Shown in pieces: positions 59,511 to 64,000 of a stretch of DNA of 64,000 nt. Position 1 is the first letter of the stretch; each line of letters begins with the position of its first letter. The DNA is from Portulaca oleracea (lineage: Eukaryota > Streptophyta > Magnoliopsida > Caryophyllales > Portulacaceae): positions 22,342,594 through 22,406,593 of the forward strand of contig CM055881.1 of assembly GCA_029582165.1 (NCBI GenBank), read 5' to 3'. Both the position numbers and the translations under genes were made by a program. The notes beneath the pieces were generated by a model that did no database searches, was not told the DNA's origin, and worked only from the letters and a program-made list of their open reading frames with translations.

Positions 59511-60370
59511 ATGGAGAGGGGTTTGGAAGTGTCGATGGAGAAGTTGAAGTTGACAGAAGAGGAGGAATTGTGGTTGACTGTAACGAGGTGAATGATGCGG
59601 AGAAGGCGGAACAAATTGCATTGAGCCTGATTGGCAAATTACACACAAAATATTCGTTCAATGTGGGGGCTATGAAGGCCACGATGAAAAATATTTTGAG
59701 ACCGGAGAAGGGGATGATAATAAAAGAATTGGATAGAAACCTATTCTTGTTCCAGTTCTTTTCGAGAATTGACAAGAATACAGTATTGATGGATGGTCCT
59801 TGGACTTTCGATGGCCACCCGCTCTTGTTGAAAGAATTGACGGGCACTGAGAAGTACTCTGAGGTGGTCTTTGACACAATCCGTTTCTAGGTCAATTTAT
59901 ATGACGTACCCGGATTGAAACAAACCAAGGCATTCGCTGAAACCTTGGCAAGAACTATGGGGAGATTTGTATGCGTCGATGAAGGCAATTTGATTGGGAT
60001 CGATAAATCTCTAAACTTCTGCGTTGATGTTGACCTTAATAAACCACTGCGCTGGGGAATAAAGGCAAAAATCAATGGCGAGCCAACGTGGTTTACGACA
60101 AAGTATGTAAAGCTCTCGGACTTGTGCCATGGATGCAGAATGCTAGGGCACGTATATAGGGGCTGCGAGGAGTTTGATGAGGATGCAACAAAACTAAAGT
60201 TACCTTATAATGCGAAACTAATGAAAGCGTCTCCATTAAAAAGTAAGAGGGGGAGAGAAGGGGAGAAGGAGGAGGAAATAAGGCTCATACAGGCCTTTAG
60301 GGAGGAGAAGAGGAAACAGATTGGGAAGAAAAAAAACTCAAATTCGATGAGTAGTTGGGGACAAACATGA
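59511..60370 (+). pseudogene. LINE ORF1 (DUF4283 plus zinc knuckle)
   Basis: MERGLEVSMEKLKLTEEEE at 59511 matches the usual start of plant L1 ORF1. After a frameshift near 59570 the DUF4283-like region continues through LDRNLFLFQFF and GPWTFDGHPLLL. A TAG at 59888-59890 interrupts it. The remaining frame carries an intact knuckle CHGCRMLGHVYRGC (C-X2-C-X4-H-X4-C) and a basic, Lys-rich tail. The RNA-binding role is inferred from the family. Confidence 0.85.
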
Positions 60371-60543
60371 TGATCGATGAACAAGTTGCGATAGAGGCGA
60401 GGCCCGAACTTTTCAAACGGAAGTGTAGGGAGGGGGACCTAGAAAGTTTTTGGAAGAAGGATGGAGATGGAGAGGATGACCAGAGACGTGGATAAATTCA
60501 TGAGTGGAGAGGAGGAGGTTGCGACGCAACCCCGCCTAGGACA

Positions 60544-61204
60544 ATGAGTGTCCTTTGCCTAAACTGTCGAGGGCTAGGCAACCCTCAAGCAGTCAGAGAT
60601 CTCCGTCGGGTGATGGGATCTCAAAAGCCCAGCTTGGTTTTTTTCTCAGAAACCAAGCTATCTGTTAGAGAGATGGGAGATGTAGTCAGGAGGTTTGATA
60701 GTTTCGATGGGGTAGCGGTGGATAGGAGGGGGAGGGCGGAGGAGTGGCATTATGGTGGAAGCGAGATGTGGAGGTGGAGCTGCTATCTATGTCGCTAAAC
60801 CACATCGACGTTTGAGTTAAATGGAGAACAATGGAGGACAGTTGGCGTTTACGGGCATCTATGGCTACTCGGACACGACAAACAAATTGAAAACGTGTGA
60901 GCTAATTATAGTGGGTCTCCATTCACATTCGGAATTACCGTGGGTTATAGGAGGGGATTTAAATGAAATTTCGTATCACTTGGAGAAGAAGGGCGGTGCG
61001 ATGAAGCCGGATAATGTACTGGAAGCATTCCAATCGACGTTGGAGAACTGCAGTCTCAAGGATCTGGGCTAATGCGGGTATAAATATACCTGGTGGAATC
61101 GGCAGGAGGGAGACAAATCAGTGGAGGAGGTCCTTCATCGTTTTTGTGCTCAAGCAAATTGGGTGGGCATGTTCCCTGATGCAAGGGTATACCACGTGAT
61201 GGAT
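60544..61204 (+). pseudogene. LINE ORF2 endonuclease part
   Basis: MSVLCLNCRGLGNPQAVRDL and FFSETKLS show the conserved Asn and Glu of the apurinic-type endonuclease. ITGIYG/GVIGGDLNE-like motifs appear in a shifted frame (FTGIYGYSD, WVIGGDLNEI). At least three frames are needed to follow it. It breaks off at the solo LTR and its DDASDHLP motif resumes at 62335 beyond it. Confidence 0.85.
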
Positions 61205-62332
61205 TGTTGTCGTACTTTTGGGAGTACGGTTGTCGATCTCAGGGAGTTGTGTTCCAAGCACTCAGAGCGGACTCAAATGTTTCAAGTTAGGTGAATAAAC
61301 CACGTGATGGTGATGATGATGAAACTACAAACTACGAAAGCAATAAAAAGTTGTTCAGGCGACAAAATCGGTATTCAACAACTAATCAATTTGAACGACC
61401 TAATCTACCAATTCTAAACAAGCAATCAAGAGTGATCGGTTGCACCATTAAAGCTCACCAAAGCCCTCTCTCGAGGGTCAAGGGCTAGTCTAACTATTCT
61501 AACTACCTATTCTCATGGAGTTAGTCTAATTAAACTACAAGAATAGCAACCCTAGACCTAGTTAGAATTCGACTATTCTCATGTCCAAAACCCTAACTAT
61601 TTTCTCTACCACACTAGCAAATTAACCTCACCTCTCGGTGCACATCAATTGCCTAAAGAAATACAAACGAAAACTCTCTCGAGCATTTCATCGAACACAT
61701 GGTGGGCACGAGAAAACCTCTAACTACAAGCATGAATTTAGATAGATTAGGACTAAAACAAGATTAATTCATTGTCAAACACATCAATCACAACCCAACA
61801 ACACAAAACTAACAAGAAATTAACATAGAAGAAAATAGAGAGAAGGGGATAGAAAAACTTAGTCTTCAATTGAAAGCCAAATTCAATCTCCTTCTTGAAT
61901 TCATAAATTCTTCAATGGAAATCTAAACCTAGAATCATAAAGGCTTAGGGAGAAACCTCCCTTCAAGCCTAGAGAGAAAACTGAGAATGAAAAAACAACG
62001 TAGAATATAAAAACCGTCTTTTCCTAATTAATAAAACTACTTAAAACTAAATATTGAAATCTGGCACGGGCGCCTGTGCCGATTGGCACACCCAGGTGTG
62101 CCAAACTGGAAATTCCAATTTTGCCTTGGCTTCTTTTGCTCCTTATTTCCAATCTTTTTCCTCTATTGTCATCATCATTTGTACTTGAATTGCCTAAAAT
62201 AAGACAATTAAATAAATTAGTCTCAATTAGCAAAGATGGGCAAAAACACTATCAAACTTAAACTAAATAACTTAGATAAGTTCAATAGGACAATAAAAAT
62301 GAGGTAAAAAGTGGTAAAACCGAGGCTCAACA
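61205..62332 (-). mobile_element. Solo LTR G inserted in LINE ORF2
   Basis: A 1128-bp unit with ends TGTTG and CAACA and a perfect 5-bp duplication TGGAT (61200-61204 and 62333-62337). LINE protein sequence reads through when the unit is removed. On the minus strand a weak TATA-like stretch at about 62005-62010 lies downstream of palindrome array G. No internal region is present, so it arose by LTR-LTR recombination. Confidence 0.93.
62063..62102 (-). repeat. Palindrome array G (word GGCACGGGCGCCTGTGCC)
   Basis: Two adjacent 18-bp dyads, GGCACGGGCGCCTGTGCC at 62063-62080 and GGCACACCCAGGTGTGCC at 62085-62102, differ in sequence but keep arm symmetry. They lie about 55 bp upstream of the TATA-like stretch. 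Confidence 0.85.
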
Positions 62333-64000
62333 TGGATGATGCGTCGGACCACCTTCCCATAGTTGTAAAATGCTTTGACTCGCATAATAGAAGACGGAAG
62401 CAAAGAAGGAGGTGTTTTGAGGCAATGTGGACTCTAAATGATAGGTGTGCTGTTGTGATCAAGGAGGCGTGAGACTGACAGGTTGTGGGAGACTGTGTCA
62501 TGAAGTGCTTAAAAAAAATCGATAACTACATGACGGAGCTCCTGGAGTGGAACACGAAGGAATTTGGGCATGTTTAGCAGAAAATGAAGAGAATCACAAA
62601 TAATCTGGAGATGAGCACGGACCCTAGCGTGTAGAAGAAGCTTCTGGAGGAGCTGAGGTCTTGGCGGAAAAAGGAAGAACTTATGTGGTGGCAGTGGTCC
62701 CGGGTTCAATACTTGATGCATGGAGACCAAAATTCAAGTTGGTTCCACCAGAAGGCGAATGGAAGACGAAATGCAAACTCCATATAGAGCATTAGAAACA
62801 GCGTCGGAGCCCTGTGCACAAAACAAGGGGAGATTTAGGAGGTTGTAACATCTTACTTCACAACCTTATTCCAATCAGATGAGCCATATGACATGGATCG
62901 AGTACTTGACGTCTTGGAGAGTAAGGTCACACATGACATGAACAATGAGCTTTTCCGGCCATACACCAAGGAGGAGGTGCACAATGCATTGTGGATGATG
63001 AAGCCGAATAAAGCCCCGGGCCCCGCTCTTCTATCAAAAATATTGGGACATAGTGGGCAACGACGTAGCAGACGCGGTCCTAGCAATCCTTAAATGGGGG
63101 GGGGGGGGAGATGCCGGAGAAAATGAACCAAACCCATGTGGACTGTGGTACTCATCCCAAAGAGAAGCAAGCCTGAAGAGATCACCGATTACCGTTCGAT
63201 AAGCCTTTGCAATGTACGCTATAAGCTAGTCACCAAGGTGATTACAAATCGGCTCAAACCGCTACTGTTTGCAATAATTTCGCCCAACCAAAGTGCGTTC
63301 ACCCCGAGGCGGTTGATCACGGATAACATACTTGTGGCTTATGAAATCTTTCATTCTATGAGGAGCAACCAAGCAACCCAAGGAAGCATGGTCGGGCCAC
63401 CACACATTAGGCCGAGACTATAAAACATATTTTACAACTGTTTGAGATGGCCTCGGGCCAACGCATCAACTTCGACAAATCAAGTGTTATGTTCAGCAGA
63501 GGCATTCAACAGCAGCGGAGGGATGAAATTCTCATCATTCTCGATATGAAGGAGGTGTTATCCCATGACAAGTATATGGGACTACCGGCCCATATTGGTC
63601 ATTCGAAGAAGAAGGCATTCGCGTGCATTAAGGATAGAGTCATAAAGAGCGTGAGAGGGTGGATGGGGATTAATCTCTCATGGGCAAGTAAAGAGACCTT
63701 GATAAAGGTCGTGGCCCAGGCGATACCCACCTATGCAATGACTGTTTTCCGCTTCCCAGACCCTTTATGTGATAAATAGGTATTGGTGGGGGGCGATGGA
63801 GGGGTCTCGGAGAGTTCATTGGGTGAGCAAAAAGAAGCTAAATAAGCCCAAGTCGGAAGGAGGAATCGGGTTTAAGGATCTTATTGATTTTAATCAAGCC
63901 CTCCTGGCAAGACAAGTGTAGAGACTCATGTGAAAACCGGAGTCACTGGCATACCGACTGCTGCGAGCGAAGTATTTCCCGAATAAGGGCATTCTGGATG
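62333..64000 (+). pseudogene. LINE ORF2 reverse transcriptase part
   Basis: YTKEEVHNALWMMKPNKAPG and VVLIPKRSKPEEITDYRSIS, then SPNQSAFTPRRLITDNILVA, are classic non-LTR RT segments. After SMRSNQ near 63375 the sequence jumps to MASGQRINFDKSSVMFS, omitting roughly the region with the FADD catalytic motif. YMGLPAHIGHSKKKAF and GWMGINLSWASKETLIK follow. Stops at 63777 and later show decay. Confidence 0.9.
63095..63110. repeat. Poly-G tract within the LINE
   Basis: A run of about 12 G interrupts the RT frame. Similar long G or C tracts occur near 15140, 20370, 20815, 23120, 49570, 52360 and 56650. Confidence 0.8.

Larger units (their letters stand above)
59511..64000 (+). mobile_element. L1-type LINE, decayed, runs past the window end
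   Basis: In order: ORF1 with DUF4283-like and CCHC domains, an endonuclease start at 60544, and RT pieces from about 62893. Many stops and frameshifts are present. A solo LTR splits ORF2, and the central RT core is deleted near 63400. The element is non-autonomous. Its 3' end lies outside the window. Confidence 0.9.

Noticed and set aside
59389..59877. 162-aa minus-strand ORF
   Set aside because: Antisense shadow of LINE ORF1, whose plus-strand translation has clear DUF4283-like features.

Overview
This is nuclear DNA of a flowering plant, most likely a eudicot. Three host genes have many canonical introns and plant-type proteins. They sit in a dense bed of nested plant transposons: Ty3/gypsy and copia-like LTR elements, L1-type LINEs, a Cassandra-type 5S-bearing LTR, and hAT, Mutator, Harbinger and Stowaway-like MITEs. 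I see no organellar insertion, tRNA gene or bacterial feature.

Host genes. (1) A complete plus-strand gene for mitochondrial NAD-dependent formate dehydrogenase (FDH) spans 841-5733 in 6 exons and encodes 382 aa. Two CACGTG boxes lie about 230-255 bp upstream. (2) A complete minus-strand half-size ABC transporter, the ABCB28 type with a probable plastid transit peptide, spans 30027 to 10161 in 16 exons and encodes 719 aa. Its roughly 20-kb length comes from transposons in its introns. (3) A complete minus-strand Per1/PGAP3-like GPI-anchor remodelling protein spans 57397 to 47327 in 5 exons and encodes 343 aa. It has a signal peptide and a C-terminal KKSK. All three reading frames stay open across every splice junction I placed.

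Layout. 1-840: a MITE and the FDH promoter. 841-5733: FDH. 5734-10160: intergenic DNA with an LTR-like block and a long-TIR MITE. 10161-30027: ABCB28. Its intron 12 holds an LTR split by an internally deleted gypsy element, which itself contains a TIR element and another LTR-like segment. Its intron 8 holds a TIR element with a LINE tail. 30388-46503: a retroelement graveyard with partial LTR elements carrying primer-binding sites, gag remnants, an RT scrap, an RRM-bearing LINE fragment and several MITEs. 47327-57397: PGAP3-like gene with a Cassandra solo LTR and MITEs in its introns. 57741-59044: one MITE containing two others. 59511 to the window end: a decayed L1-type LINE split by a solo LTR with a perfect target duplication.

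The most interesting pattern is at the scale of the whole window. At least eight LTR or LTR-like blocks carry, just upstream of their TATA box, an array of a short palindrome. Most blocks have their own word, for example ACCGTAGGTACGGT, GGCACGATCGTGCC or CAACACGGCCCGTGTTG. Separately, six MITEs from five families are each built from their own reiterated word in both orientations. The two patterns look like element-specific cis-regulatory or transposase-binding vocabularies. The three host genes show no evident functional link beyond being neighbours.
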